DNA from: Treponema sp. Marseille-Q4130
Lineage (GTDB): Bacteria; Spirochaetota; Spirochaetia; Treponematales; Treponemataceae
Direction of reading: 5' to 3'
Assembly (NCBI RefSeq): GCF_014334325.1
Contig: NZ_JACSET010000001.1
Coordinates: 217,777 to 281,776, forward strand
Length of the DNA stretch: 64,000 nucleotides
Shown here: positions 53,107 through 61,718 of the stretch, piece after piece
Layout of the letters: each line of letters begins with the position of its first letter
Position numbering within the stretch: position 1 is the first letter of the stretch
Notes under the pieces: model-generated
The model's database searches: none
What the model was told of the DNA's origin: nothing
Seen by the model: the letters and a program-made list of their open reading frames with translations, nothing else
Made by a program: the position numbers and the translations under genes

Positions 53107-54783
53107 TTACATATAATTTTTATCGACGCTTTGACCGAGCCGGCTCAATACGGCGTTCATGATTCCGACTGCGACGAAAACGATTGCCATGAGAATTACC
53201 GACAGTGCGGATGCGTAGCCGAACTGACCTTTATCGACGTGCTGCATGACGCGCACCGTAAGCAGATTATAATTTGCGGAGACGAGGAAGATGACCGCGC
53301 TTATTGCCGTCATACTTTTGATAAAGCTGAATACGAGACCGGTAAAAAATGCCGGGCGGATGAGCGGCAGCGTAACGGATGTAAATACTTTTGCCGTACC
53401 GGCGCCGAGATTCGTCGCAGCCTCTTCGATGCTTCCGTCGATTTGCCGCAGGGAAGCCATGCCGGATCTCACGCCGACGGGAAGCCTCGTCATCACAAGG
53501 ACGATGACGAGAATCCACAGCGTGTTGGTAAGGACGAAAGGTTTCGTGTTGAACGTGAGGATGTACCCGAGGCCGAAAACCGTACCGGGAACCGCCATAC
53601 CGAACATGGAAACGTATTCCATAAAGCGTCTCCCGATAAAATTTTTACGAACGACGAGATACGCGATGATCATCGAAAAGACGCCGCAGATCGGAGATGC
53701 AAGGATGGCGATGAGCAGCGTATCTTTTACCGGCTTCATGCTGTAGCGGAATACGTATTTGAAATTATCCGTGACCAAAGTAAAATCCGCTCCCCACGTT
53801 TTAAAAAACGCTCCGAACACGAGGAACACGTAGAACAGCAGCACCCAAAACGATATGAACAGGCAGATGATATTTGCAGGGATGACGATGCTTTTATCTT
53901 CGATCATTTCACGGACGCGGCTCGCTTTGCCGGTAAGCGTGACATAGCTCCGTTTGTCGAGCAGAATTTTTTGAATGCAAAAGATGAGCAGGGTTACCGA
54001 AAATAAAACGACTGCGATCGTGGTTCCCGCCCGCATATCGTAGTTCGCTATCGCTTGAATATAGATTTGCGAAGCGAGCGTTTTGTACCCGCCGCCCAAA
54101 ATCATCGGATTCGAAAAGTCGGTGACGGATTCGATAAACGAGAGCAAAAATACGTTTGCGAGACCCGATGCGAGCATCGGCAGCGTGATCGAAACGAAAA
54201 CTTTTAAGCGGCCCGCACCCATGTTACGAGCGGCTTCTTCAAGCGTGCCGTCGAAGTTTGCGAGCATACCGTCGAGCGTAAGAGCGGCGATCGGAAAAAA
54301 CGTCATCGTCTGTACGACGACCAATCCTTTTAATCCGTAGATATCGAAATTCGAAATGTGCAGCAATGAATAAGTGATGAGACCGCGCCGTCCGAGCAGC
54401 GTGATTGCCGACAGCGCGAGAACAAAGGGCGGCGTGATGATAGGCATGATTTCGATAACGCTGAATAATTTTTTGAACGGGCTTTTGACCCATTGCTTTA
54501 CGTATGCGAACATAAAGCCGACGACGGTAGAAAAAAAGCCGACGATAAAACCGAGCTTGAGGGTGTTGGAAAGCGTCGTCAAAAATTGTTTATTGTGAAA
54601 CAGCCGTACGTAAGATGAAAACGATATGCTGTTATTGTCATCCAAAAAACTTCCCCGCATGATGGAAATAAGCGGAAGCAGAATAAAAAAGAAGAGGACG
54701 ACGATGACGAAGACGATACCGAAAAAGACAATCGGTTCATGCAATAAATTTTTTTTATCGGAAACGGGGGCGTTTTTTTTCAT
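53107..54783 (-). CDS. Fbp/Afu-type ABC transporter permease (fused two-domain)
   Basis: 558 residues, about twelve hydrophobic segments, two EAA loops (LEEAARNMGAGRLKVFVSIT and IEEAATNLGAGTAKVFTSVT). ATG 54783 (GGAG upstream) is used because it begins the usual cytoplasmic N-terminus; a longer frame from 54861 is not convincing. It follows the binding protein after 353 bp of non-coding DNA that include repeat R4. Confidence 0.92.
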   Translation of the reverse strand: MKKNAPVSDKKNLLHEPIVFFGIVFVIVVLFFFILLPLISIMRGSFLDDNNSISFSSYVRLFHNKQFLTTLSNTLKLGFIVGFFSTVVGFMFAYVKQWVKSPFKKLFSVIEIMPIITPPFVLALSAITLLGRRGLITYSLLHISNFDIYGLKGLVVVQTMTFFPIAALTLDGMLANFDGTLEEAARNMGAGRLKVFVSITLPMLASGLANVFLLSFIESVTDFSNPMILGGGYKTLASQIYIQAIANYDMRAGTTIAVVLFSVTLLIFCIQKILLDKRSYVTLTGKASRVREMIEDKSIVIPANIICLFISFWVLLFYVFLVFGAFFKTWGADFTLVTDNFKYVFRYSMKPVKDTLLIAILASPICGVFSMIIAYLVVRKNFIGRRFMEYVSMFGMAVPGTVFGLGYILTFNTKPFVLTNTLWILVIVLVMTRLPVGVRSGMASLRQIDGSIEEAATNLGAGTAKVFTSVTLPLIRPAFFTGLVFSFIKSMTAISAVIFLVSANYNLLTVRVMQHVDKGQFGYASALSVILMAIVFVAVGIMNAVLSRLGQSVDKNYM

Positions 54784-54861
54784 GAAAGCTCCGTAACAAA
54801 GAGGACAACTCTGCGCCTCATTTTTCATACAGCCACAGAATGGCGGGTTTCGGCTGCGCAT

Positions 54862-54914
54862 AGTGAATCAAGGAAACTGTGCGAAAACCGATTCACCGTT
54901 CGCGTTAGCGAACC
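54862..54914. promoter_or_regulatory. Hairpins in the 353-bp gap between binding protein and permease genes
   Basis: GTGAATC and GATTCAC frame one stem (54862-54898), followed by GTTCGC-GTTA-GCGAAC. Neither has a T-run. With R4 next to them they may form a processing or attenuation region that lowers permease expression relative to the binding protein. Confidence 0.35.
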
Positions 54915-55010
54915 GCCTAAAATAATTTTCTTACAGAACAAGCCGATAAGCTTGCAGTTTTCGGACAGTACCGAACGCCGCGTATGAAGTTTTCGTCCGA
55001 GCGTATTTTT

Positions 55011-55070
55011 TATCCGCCCAGAGGGTTTAATACCCCGATACTTTGCGTCGTAACAAAGGGTATTAAACCG
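55011..55070. repeat. Dispersed repeat R4, copy 5, with perfect 11-bp arms
   Basis: TATCCGCCCAGAGGGTTTAA then a GTTTAATACCC/GGGTATTAAAC stem (55025-55035 with 55058-55068) around a 22-base loop. This is the most symmetrical copy of the GGGTTTAATACCC repeat in the window. Confidence 0.7.
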
Positions 55071-55136
55071 ATATCGATTTCGTGCCGTCCACGGTATTCA
55101 TCTTCACGTGAATCGATACTTGGAAGACACAAACTG

Positions 55137-56159
55137 TCAGTTGCCGGTTAACTGTGCCCACTTTGCGGTATTGGTGGAGCGGGTTGCGCCTGCCCATGCC
55201 GTGTCGTAGTTGATCGTCTTAGATTTTGCGAGCGATTTCGTTGCTTCGGGATTGTGACCGTCCTTTGCCGTAAGGAATTGGAAAGCGCCGTATTGCTGGT
55301 ACATATCCTGGCATTCCGCGGTCAAAGCCCAATCGTAGAAAACGCGGGCAGCTTCCTGATCGGGACCGTTTTTGATGATAGCGATGGCGCCCGTTTCATA
55401 GCCCGTACCTTCTGCCGGAACCGTAACGGTTAAAAGCTTTTGATAGCCGGAAAGCTGGTTTTTGATCGCATCGTGGGCGAAGCAGACGCCGACTGCGATT
55501 TCTCCGGAGATGACCGAAGCAATACATCCCGATCCGCGTTCCGTGTACTGTAAAACGTTTTTATTGAGGTCTGTCATATAGGCAAATCCGGTGTCGTTTC
55601 CCATAAGCTGCAGTACGGACGCTAAAATAACGTAGCCCGTCGAAGAAGCGGCAGGGGAGGCCATCATGATTTCACCTTTGAGTTTCGGGTTGAGCAATTC
55701 TTTCCATGTCGTCGGCGCTTTTATTCCGAGTTCAGCCAGACGGTTGTTATTGCTTACAAAACCGACATAGCCGATGTAAATACCCGTCCAGTAATTATCG
55801 GGATCCTTGTATTTCGCGTCGATCGATGCGGCGTTCGGCGACGTGTACTGCGCGAGTAAACCCTGTTCTTTTGCCGTGATAAAAGAATCGCAGGGGCCGC
55901 CGAACCAGACGGACGCGGTCGCATTGTGCTGTTCCGCTTTTACGCGGGCGAGGATTTCTCCGCCTCCGAGCACGACGCAGTCGGTTTTGATGCCCGTTTT
56001 TTCCTGAAACTTTTTGCAGATAGCTTGGGTTTCGTCGTCGTATACGGCGGAATAAATGGTAAGATGCTGCGCCTTTCCGGATCCGGAATCGTTTGTTCCG
56101 AGTGCAAATATCGATGCTGTTAAGGCGGCAAAAGCGACAGCGAACATTGTTTTTTTCAT
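55137..56159 (-). CDS. Fbp/Afu-type ABC transporter substrate-binding protein
   Basis: 340 residues with a signal peptide (MKKTMFAVAFAALTASIFA, no lipobox Cys) and the ferric/phosphosugar binding fold: LTIYSAVYDDETQAICKKFQ, VLGGGEILARVKAEQHNATA, VWFGGPCDSFITAKEQGLL and GYVGFVSNNNRLAELGI. AAGGAGG precedes the ATG. The gene order binding protein, permease, ATPase, SIS isomerase, kinase suggests a phosphorylated-sugar ligand, as described for Actinobacillus AfuABC, rather than iron; this is inference. Confidence 0.86.
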   Translation of the reverse strand: MKKTMFAVAFAALTASIFALGTNDSGSGKAQHLTIYSAVYDDETQAICKKFQEKTGIKTDCVVLGGGEILARVKAEQHNATASVWFGGPCDSFITAKEQGLLAQYTSPNAASIDAKYKDPDNYWTGIYIGYVGFVSNNNRLAELGIKAPTTWKELLNPKLKGEIMMASPAASSTGYVILASVLQLMGNDTGFAYMTDLNKNVLQYTERGSGCIASVISGEIAVGVCFAHDAIKNQLSGYQKLLTVTVPAEGTGYETGAIAIIKNGPDQEAARVFYDWALTAECQDMYQQYGAFQFLTAKDGHNPEATKSLAKSKTINYDTAWAGATRSTNTAKWAQLTGN

Positions 56160-56318
56160 GATTTGAAATCCTCCTTGTAAAATATGTTTTTCAGTGTATC
56201 ACTGCTTATTTTGTTTGTCAAACGCCGTAAGTGCGACTATCGCAAGCGAGGCTGCAAGCGACGACAGGCGCAAGTGCATATCAGTTGCAGGCAACAGGCG
56301 CCGCAAGCGATGTATCGA

Positions 56319-56347
56319 TTGCATAAGGCGCGCGAAAGTCATATTAT
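56319..56347 (+). promoter_or_regulatory. Promoter of pepT placing the start at the ATG
   Basis: TTGCAT (56319-56324), a 17-bp spacer, TATTAT (56342-56347), then six bases to the ATG at 56354. Confidence 0.6.
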
Positions 56348-56353
56348 AGTCGT

Positions 56354-57625
56354 ATGAACTACATCAAAAAAAATTCACAAGAAGAAAAAGAATTGCTCGA
56401 ACGTTTTTTGCGCTATGTAAAAACATATTCCGAAAGCGATTCGAATAAAGCCGACGAAGGGATCATGCCTTCCACTCCGCAGCAAAGGGATTTTGCAAAT
56501 ATGATTGCCGAAGAGATGAAAGCTGCGGGTTTGGAAAACGTGCATGTCACGGACTTTTGCTACGCGTACGGCGTTCTCCCCGCTTCCGAAGGTTTTGAAA
56601 ACGTCCCGCCTTTTTGTCTCCTTGCACACATGGACACGGTCGACGAAGTGAGCGGAAAAAACGTCAATCCCGTCGTGCATGAAAACTACGACGGCGATCT
56701 CATCGAACTTGCGGAAACGAATCCTCTCGATGCGGCTTCGGACGAAGCGCTCGCAGAGGCGGCACGCGAGCGGGATACGATTATCACGACGGACGGGCAC
56801 ACGCTCCTCGGTGCGGACGATAAGGCGGGCATCGCGGCGATCATGACGGCGATTTCGTACCTTAAAGCGCACGAAGAGATCAAGCACGGAAAAATCGAAG
56901 TGATCTTTTCACCCGACGAAGAGACGGGGCACGGCATGGATAAGGTGCCGCTCGAATCGATTCAATCGAAACGCGCATACACTGTCGACGGCGGGCATAT
57001 CGGCGAGCTTGAAACGGAATGCTTCAATGCGGTCGGAACGACGGTCGTCTTTACAGGCAAATCGACGCACACGGGAACGGCACGGAAAGCGGGCATGATA
57101 AACGCGATCGCTATGGCATCGCATTTTGTGTCCTCGCTCCCCATTACCGAGCGTCCCGAAACCTCGGACGGTATGGCAGGCTTTTATGCGCCGATCGAAT
57201 TTACGGGAACGATCGAAAAATCGACGGTGTATCTTTTGCTGCGCGACTTTGACGGGGAAAATATGAAAATGCGGCAAAAAACCGTCGAAGCGCTCGCTGA
57301 AGCTGCCGCACTTTCTTTCGGCGGCAGTGCAAAAGTGACGCATAAAACGCAGTATTTCAATATGAAGCGAAAGCTTGACGAACATCCCGAAGTCGTGCGC
57401 GATTTGGAAACGGCGTATCGAAAAGCCGGCGTGGAACCCGTCTTTATGCCGATCAGAGGCGGCACCGACGGTTCGCGGCTCACCGAAATGGGCATCCCCA
57501 CGCCGAACATTTTTACCGGCGGACACAATTATCATTCGCGTATGGAGTGGGCTTCGCTTAACCAAATGTGTAAAGCTGCCGATATTTTAATAAACCTCGC
57601 GGGCATTATCGGTACGGCAAATTAA
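56354..57625 (+). CDS. pepT: Peptidase T (tripeptidase)
   Basis: 423 residues of the M20 zinc family: LLAHMDTVDEVSG (metal His and Asp), TLLGADDKAGIAAIMTAI (bridging Asp), VIFSPDEETGHGMDKV (catalytic Glu-Glu), FDGGHIGELETE, RGGTDGSRLTEMGIPTPNIF and GGHNYHSRMEWASLNQM. It removes N-terminal residues from tripeptides in the cytoplasm. No Shine-Dalgarno is visible, in line with a leaderless mRNA. Confidence 0.95.
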   Translation: MNYIKKNSQEEKELLERFLRYVKTYSESDSNKADEGIMPSTPQQRDFANMIAEEMKAAGLENVHVTDFCYAYGVLPASEGFENVPPFCLLAHMDTVDEVSGKNVNPVVHENYDGDLIELAETNPLDAASDEALAEAARERDTIITTDGHTLLGADDKAGIAAIMTAISYLKAHEEIKHGKIEVIFSPDEETGHGMDKVPLESIQSKRAYTVDGGHIGELETECFNAVGTTVVFTGKSTHTGTARKAGMINAIAMASHFVSSLPITERPETSDGMAGFYAPIEFTGTIEKSTVYLLLRDFDGENMKMRQKTVEALAEAAALSFGGSAKVTHKTQYFNMKRKLDEHPEVVRDLETAYRKAGVEPVFMPIRGGTDGSRLTEMGIPTPNIFTGGHNYHSRMEWASLNQMCKAADILINLAGIIGTAN

Positions 57626-57674
57626 CCCCCGATGCGCCTGTGTGTGAAGCGCACTATAAAGACGGGAGGCGGCA

Positions 57675-58958
57675 ATGCACGAATACATAATCGACGGCGG
57701 ATATCCGATTCGGGGAAGCATCACCGCAGGCGGCAATAAAAACGCGGCGCTCCCGTGCATTGCGGCGGCTTTGCTCACGGAAGAAAGCGTTACGCTGCAC
57801 AATATTCCGGACATAGAAGACACGCGTGTTATGCTCGACATTGCCCGATCCTTCGGTGCCGACGTCGAGTGCGTAAAAAATCACAGCTGGAAAATCACCG
57901 CCAATCGATTTGCAAACACGATGATCCCTCCGGAGCTTTCAAAAAAGATACGCGCATCGATTTTATTTGCAGGTCCCCTCCTCGCTCGAACGGGAAGAGC
58001 TGAAATGCTGCCGCCGGGCGGAGACGTTATCGGCAGGAGAAGGCTCGACACGCACTTTCTCGCGCTCACCGAACTCGGCGCACGCGTAGACATAAACGGT
58101 AAATTCGTGTTTTATGCGGACGCGCTCAAAGGCGCCGATATCTTTCTCGACGAAATGTCGGTAACCGCGACGGAAAACGCCGTCATGGCGGCAGTGCTTG
58201 CAAAAGGCGAAACGATCATTTCAAATGCGGCGAGCGAACCCCACATACAGACCTTGTGCGCCATGCTCGTGAGTATGGGCGCAAAAATCAGCGGCATCGG
58301 AAGCAATATTTTACGCATCGAAGGAGTCGAGTCCCTGCACGGCTGCGAATGTACGATAGGCCCGGACTACATGGAAATCGGTTCGTTTATCGGACTTGCA
58401 GCGGCCACCCGCGGTTCGCTCACGATCGAAGGCGTCAATCCTCAGGATATGCGGCCGCTCAGGCTCGGTTTCAGCAAACTCGGCATCGCATGGAATATCG
58501 ACGGCACGACGCTCACCGTTCCCGAACGGCAGGAACTCAAAGTAAACGGCGATATCGGAAACTCGACGCCGAAAATCGACGACGCTCCGTGGCCGGGTTT
58601 TCCGCCCGATTTGACGAGCATTATGACGGTCGTCGCAACGCAAGTCGAAGGCACGGTGCTCATCTTCGAAAAGATGTTCGAATCGCGCATGTTTTTCGTC
58701 GACAAACTGATAAACATGGGTGCCTGCATCACGCTCTGCGATCCGCACCGCGCCGTCGTGTCGGGCCCGCGCATCCTCCACGGCGACCACCTCGTCTCTC
58801 CCGACGTGCGAGCCGGCATGGCAATGGTGATCGCGGCGATGACGGCACACGGGCAAAGCAGAATTTCAAACGTGTACCAGATCGAACGCGGCTACGAACA
58901 CTTGGTCGAACGGCTTCAGTCGGTCGGAGCGCACATCACGACGGTCGACGTCGAGTAA
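57675..58958 (+). CDS. murA: UDP-N-acetylglucosamine 1-carboxyvinyltransferase, Asp117 variant
   Basis: 427 residues of the MurA fold: ITAGGNKNAALPCIAAALLT at the start (catalytic Lys and Asn), HNIPDIEDTRVMLDIARSFG, RRLDTHFLALTELGA, and GVNPQDMRPLRLGFSKLGI. The loop that normally reads PGGC (Cys115 in E. coli) is PPGGDVIG, with Asp117, as in other spirochaetes, Chlamydia and mycobacteria; such enzymes are active but not blocked by fosfomycin. It makes the first peptidoglycan precursor. GGGAGG precedes the ATG. Confidence 0.93.
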   Translation: MHEYIIDGGYPIRGSITAGGNKNAALPCIAAALLTEESVTLHNIPDIEDTRVMLDIARSFGADVECVKNHSWKITANRFANTMIPPELSKKIRASILFAGPLLARTGRAEMLPPGGDVIGRRRLDTHFLALTELGARVDINGKFVFYADALKGADIFLDEMSVTATENAVMAAVLAKGETIISNAASEPHIQTLCAMLVSMGAKISGIGSNILRIEGVESLHGCECTIGPDYMEIGSFIGLAAATRGSLTIEGVNPQDMRPLRLGFSKLGIAWNIDGTTLTVPERQELKVNGDIGNSTPKIDDAPWPGFPPDLTSIMTVVATQVEGTVLIFEKMFESRMFFVDKLINMGACITLCDPHRAVVSGPRILHGDHLVSPDVRAGMAMVIAAMTAHGQSRISNVYQIERGYEHLVERLQSVGAHITTVDVE

Positions 58959-59076
58959 AAGCAAGGGACTTTCGACAGGGGGAGTTCCTTCGTGCAGGGA
59001 CAGCGAAAAAACGGTGCAGTATACGATATCCTGCAGTGAGATACTTGTTCCCTGTCATATATGCATACAGCACCGA

Positions 59077-59111
59077 TCCTGTAGTTTTCAAAAGAAAATT
59101 ACAGGATTTTA
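59077..59111. terminator. Terminator between murA and the AT-rich island
   Basis: TCCTGTA-TTTTC pairs with GAAAA-TACAGGA around AAAA, followed by TTTTA; probably active on both strands. Confidence 0.6.
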
Positions 59112-59120
59112 GAAAAATTA

Positions 59121-59801
59121 TTAATACCAACCGGTAAAGTCATTGCCGTAATTTACAGATTGTCTTAATTGTATTTCAGACAAATTGCTGTCATCAAATT
59201 CCGTAAAAACCTTCGACGATGTTATTTTTACAAATGCCTTTGAAATACAGAGCCTTTCTATCGAAAAAAGAATCATAAAATCATATTCTCCATTTTCAGC
59301 AGCTCTTAAAATATCGAATACCGCTCCTGTTGATGTCCATTTTTCTTTATTTTTTACATTCCAAGTTATTTCACTTACGATTTTCCCCGTATTTAAATTG
59401 AAAATCGTAAAAATGCCGGAATTATAAATACCCTCATTCATTAAATAAATCCCTGTCGCATCCATGCGAGCACCGAAAGGTACTTTTCCAAGAAATTTAA
59501 CATCTCCGGTATTTCCATCTAAATAATATAAAGGCATACTCCTTTCAAAAGTATTCTTCCAAAAAATCATTGTTTTTTTATCTTTTGAAATCTGATAACC
59601 GCCCCATAAAGCCTCTGTATTCTCAAAATAAATCTGCTTTTTTGATTCATTAATTTTATAAATAGTCAAAATATCTTTATCAAGATTATAGGAATAATCT
59701 AAAGTTTCCGATTTTGACAATGGGGCTAATTTTTTGATTGTTTGTGAATATATCGGAAACACAATTGTAATTATAAATGTAATAATAAAAATCTTTTTCA
59801 T
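59121..59801 (-). CDS. Hypothetical exported protein, AT-rich island
   Basis: 226 residues with a signal peptide (MKKIFIITFIITIVFPIYSQ) and an unfamiliar, Ile/Lys/Asn-rich mature domain that looks like a beta-propeller fragment (EALWGGYQISKDKKTMIFW, YYLDGNTGDVKFLGKVPFG, GIFTIFNLNTGKIVSEITW). AGAGGTGA precedes the ATG. Its codon use is far richer in A/T than the core genes. Function unknown; a similar layout occurs in exported accessory proteins. Confidence 0.6.
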   Translation of the reverse strand: MKKIFIITFIITIVFPIYSQTIKKLAPLSKSETLDYSYNLDKDILTIYKINESKKQIYFENTEALWGGYQISKDKKTMIFWKNTFERSMPLYYLDGNTGDVKFLGKVPFGARMDATGIYLMNEGIYNSGIFTIFNLNTGKIVSEITWNVKNKEKWTSTGAVFDILRAAENGEYDFMILFSIERLCISKAFVKITSSKVFTEFDDSNLSEIQLRQSVNYGNDFTGWY

Positions 59802-59814
59802 AATTTCACCTCTC

Positions 59815-59934
59815 TTACTCGTATACAACTGGAGCTTTGAAATTTACATACCCTTTTGTTTCTGATACAGGAACTAAAATATTACCATTGTCATATTTCA
59901 ACCATCCTTGCTTACCTCTCAAATTTTCTTTTCC
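59815..59934 (-). pseudogene. Unidentified C-terminal coding fragment
   Basis: A frame ending at 59815 reads LRGKQGWLKYDNGNILVPVS then ETKGYVNFKAPVVYE and stop, with no start codon. It looks like the tail of a lost protein, and lies out of frame with the short toxin-like ORF before it. Confidence 0.45.
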
Positions 59935-59987
59935 AAAGTTTCCCAAAACTCTTTCATTTCAGGAATCCCCATTCGCATATTGAACAT
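59919..59987 (-). pseudogene. Truncated toxin-like ORF after the antitoxin-like gene
   Basis: The ATG overlaps the stop of the upstream gene (TGATG). It reads MFNMRMGIPEMKEFWETLEK then KI and a stop, 22 residues in all. The first residues resemble the start of a small toxin family I recall from spirochaetes (M-x-GIPEM-EFW), so this is probably a toxin cut down by frameshift. Confidence 0.45.
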
Positions 59988-60244
59988 CAGATACTATCCT
60001 CATAGGCAGATAAATCGATCGCTTCGGAAACAAGTCTTTTGTTAAAATTTTCCATGCTTGAATCCGTCATTTTGAGGGTATTTTCGGAAACTTGAAACGG
60101 TTTTGTAAGTTCACGCGGTTCAAGAAGAATTCTGCCGTCTCCGAATTCTTTTACATGATAGTAGTCGTAATATACATTCCTTAATGTGATTCTTTTCTTT
60201 GAGTCAAGTTTGGCATCATAGGATTTTACTATTTGCATCGGCAC
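59987..60244 (-). CDS. Antitoxin-like small protein
   Basis: 85 residues: MPMQIVKSYDAKLDSKKRIT, then LRNVYYDYYHVKEFGDGRIL and a charged C-terminus ending AYEDSI. The AbrB-like N-terminal DAKLDSKKRITLRN pattern is typical of small antitoxins in two-gene toxin-antitoxin pairs. The start is the GTG at 60244, six bases after GGGAGG (the edge of repeat R2), rather than the ATG at 60238. The partner ORF overlaps its stop but is truncated. Confidence 0.6.
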   Translation of the reverse strand: MPMQIVKSYDAKLDSKKRITLRNVYYDYYHVKEFGDGRILLEPRELTKPFQVSENTLKMTDSSMENFNKRLVSEAIDLSAYEDSI

Positions 60245-60250
60245 AATACA

Positions 60251-60537
60251 CCTCCCATAAAAACTTTTGCAGGAAATATAGAGCCTCACGGCTCTGTTCT
60301 ACAAAGGACCGATTTACGCGCCCGCTCACGCAGGCTGCGAATCAATTTCCGAAAAAGTTTTTAGCCGTGCGCGTACGCGCACACGTTCAATAATCGAGTT
60401 TGCAAAATAAAGCGTATCGTATTTATGCGATTTTTATCGAAATGCCACCGTATACACGTCTTCTGCAAACATCCAAGCAAACTCGATATCAAGAGCGACG
60501 ACGATATTTCAGACGGCGCTTTTTATCGTACCTCCTC
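60251..60537 (-). repeat. Dispersed structured repeat R2, copy 2 (expanded)
   Basis: Read on the minus strand it has the same order as the copy at 4521: GAGGAGGTACGATAA, then arms CGAGTTTGC and GCAAACTCG now 90 bases apart, GTGTGCGC/GCGCGCAC, and AAAAACTTTT with AAAAGTTTTT. The inner pair is GGAAAT/ATTTCC where copy 1 has GGAAGT/ACTTCC, and another stem (GAGCC/GGCTC) fills the enlarged loop. Its right end supplies GGGAGG for the antitoxin-like gene. Confidence 0.75.
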
Positions 60538-60774
60538 AAATTTCATATGTACATAATTGTAAATAATTATAACAAAGACCGAACAAGCTGAAATTATTAA
60601 TCCAATTTGGCTTAATGAATAAAATAGCTCCGCATCTTTTGAAATATACAATATATAAAAAAATAAATTAATAAAGAACAGCAAATATATGTATATAACT
60701 AATAATTTATAAAAAACAAAAGTTTTTCCGACTTTAAAAATCCATAAGCATGAAAACCTGTACATCGTTTTCAT
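60523..60774 (-). CDS. Hypothetical small two-helix membrane protein
   Basis: 83 residues with two hydrophobic segments (about 20-46 and 55-75) and a short tail MKFEEVR that runs into repeat R2. AT-rich, as is its surroundings. No Shine-Dalgarno of note. Could be a real accessory protein or a remnant. Confidence 0.45.
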   Translation of the reverse strand: MKTMYRFSCLWIFKVGKTFVFYKLLVIYIYLLFFINLFFYILYISKDAELFYSLSQIGLIISACSVFVIIIYNYVHMKFEEVR

Positions 60775-60820
60775 TTTGTTTTTTATACCTAATTTCTTTC
60801 GTTTTTTCTTTGTTAGGGAG

Positions 60821-61006
60821 CTATTTATTCACCACTAGGAATAGTTGGAATAAAAATAACCCGAATATGCCGAATATATTCATCAAATAAACTTTATTCA
60901 TCTTTCGAAACTCCGCTAAAACCTCATTTACAAAATCATCAAGAATCTTACTTGATACAATATCTCTTATAGCGTCTTTAAAAGCTTCTTTTATGCTACC
61001 TATTGA
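60821..61006 (-). pseudogene. Unidentified coding fragment with coiled coil and membrane helix
   Basis: 61 codons open between a stop at 61007-61009 and the stop at 60821: SIGSIKEAFKDAIRDIVSSK, LDDFVNEVLAEFRKMNKVYL, then a hydrophobic MNIFGIFGLFLFQLFLVVNK. The only in-frame ATG comes late. Amphipathic helix plus terminal membrane anchor; a decayed gene most likely. Confidence 0.45.
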
Positions 61007-61025
61007 TTAGGAAATTTCCCACATC

Positions 61026-61625
61026 CTAAATACCTCTGTAGCTTTCCAAAAGCCGTTTCAAGTCAACCTTTATCGTTTTCGCCGATATACGATCAAACGA
61101 TAAATAGCACGGTAAAAATCCTTTTTGCCTATTATACTCTTCTGTCTGTGCTATCATCTTTCCTGTTACAACAACGTGAGGACGTGCACTGAATCGGACA
61201 CCAGCGGCTCTGCTGTCTTCCTGTAATTTTTGATACGCTTCTCCTCGCTCCATCAATATGTCATATAGATATCTATCAAATGAATAAATTATCCTTTCGG
61301 AAAAGCCTAATGTCCATGCAGGTGTAGGTGCGTCGGTCACCAATAAATAATCATCGTCGATATTCGGAAAATCGTGATAGCGCATAAAAAAGATATCTGT
61401 TGCATGTGGTTTCAATTCGTGTCCTTGCACGCTCATCGCCCCGCCCCAACATTCATAATTAATAAGAAAAAAATCATTTTCCGAAACTCTCGTTTCCCTA
61501 ACGCAAAAACCTTTTGTCTTTAGATAAATCGCAAATACTCGTATTATAAAATGTCTCGCGTATAAAATCTCTTTAGCCGTCAATTGTCCCCAATCTTTTG
61601 ATGCATCGATATGCATTATTTCCAT
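61026..61625 (-). CDS. Hypothetical protein, AT-rich island
   Basis: 199 residues that I do not recognise. Mixed alpha/beta look with Tyr- and Asp-rich loops (ARHFIIRVFAIYLKTKGFCV, FFMRYHDFPNIDDDYLLVTD, FDRYLYDILMERGEAYQKLQ) and a C-terminal KVDLKRLLESYRGI. No signal peptide or membrane segment; probably cytoplasmic. It could be an immunity-type or antitoxin-like accessory protein, but there is no direct evidence for either. Confidence 0.6.
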   Translation of the reverse strand: MEIMHIDASKDWGQLTAKEILYARHFIIRVFAIYLKTKGFCVRETRVSENDFFLINYECWGGAMSVQGHELKPHATDIFFMRYHDFPNIDDDYLLVTDAPTPAWTLGFSERIIYSFDRYLYDILMERGEAYQKLQEDSRAAGVRFSARPHVVVTGKMIAQTEEYNRQKGFLPCYLSFDRISAKTIKVDLKRLLESYRGI

Positions 61626-61718
61626 ATTAATAATCCTATCTTAGAATTCCGAGCTCAAACCGCAACGGTACACTCATGACAAACATTGCGGCCGGCGAAT
61701 ACTTGTTCCGTCATCCCC

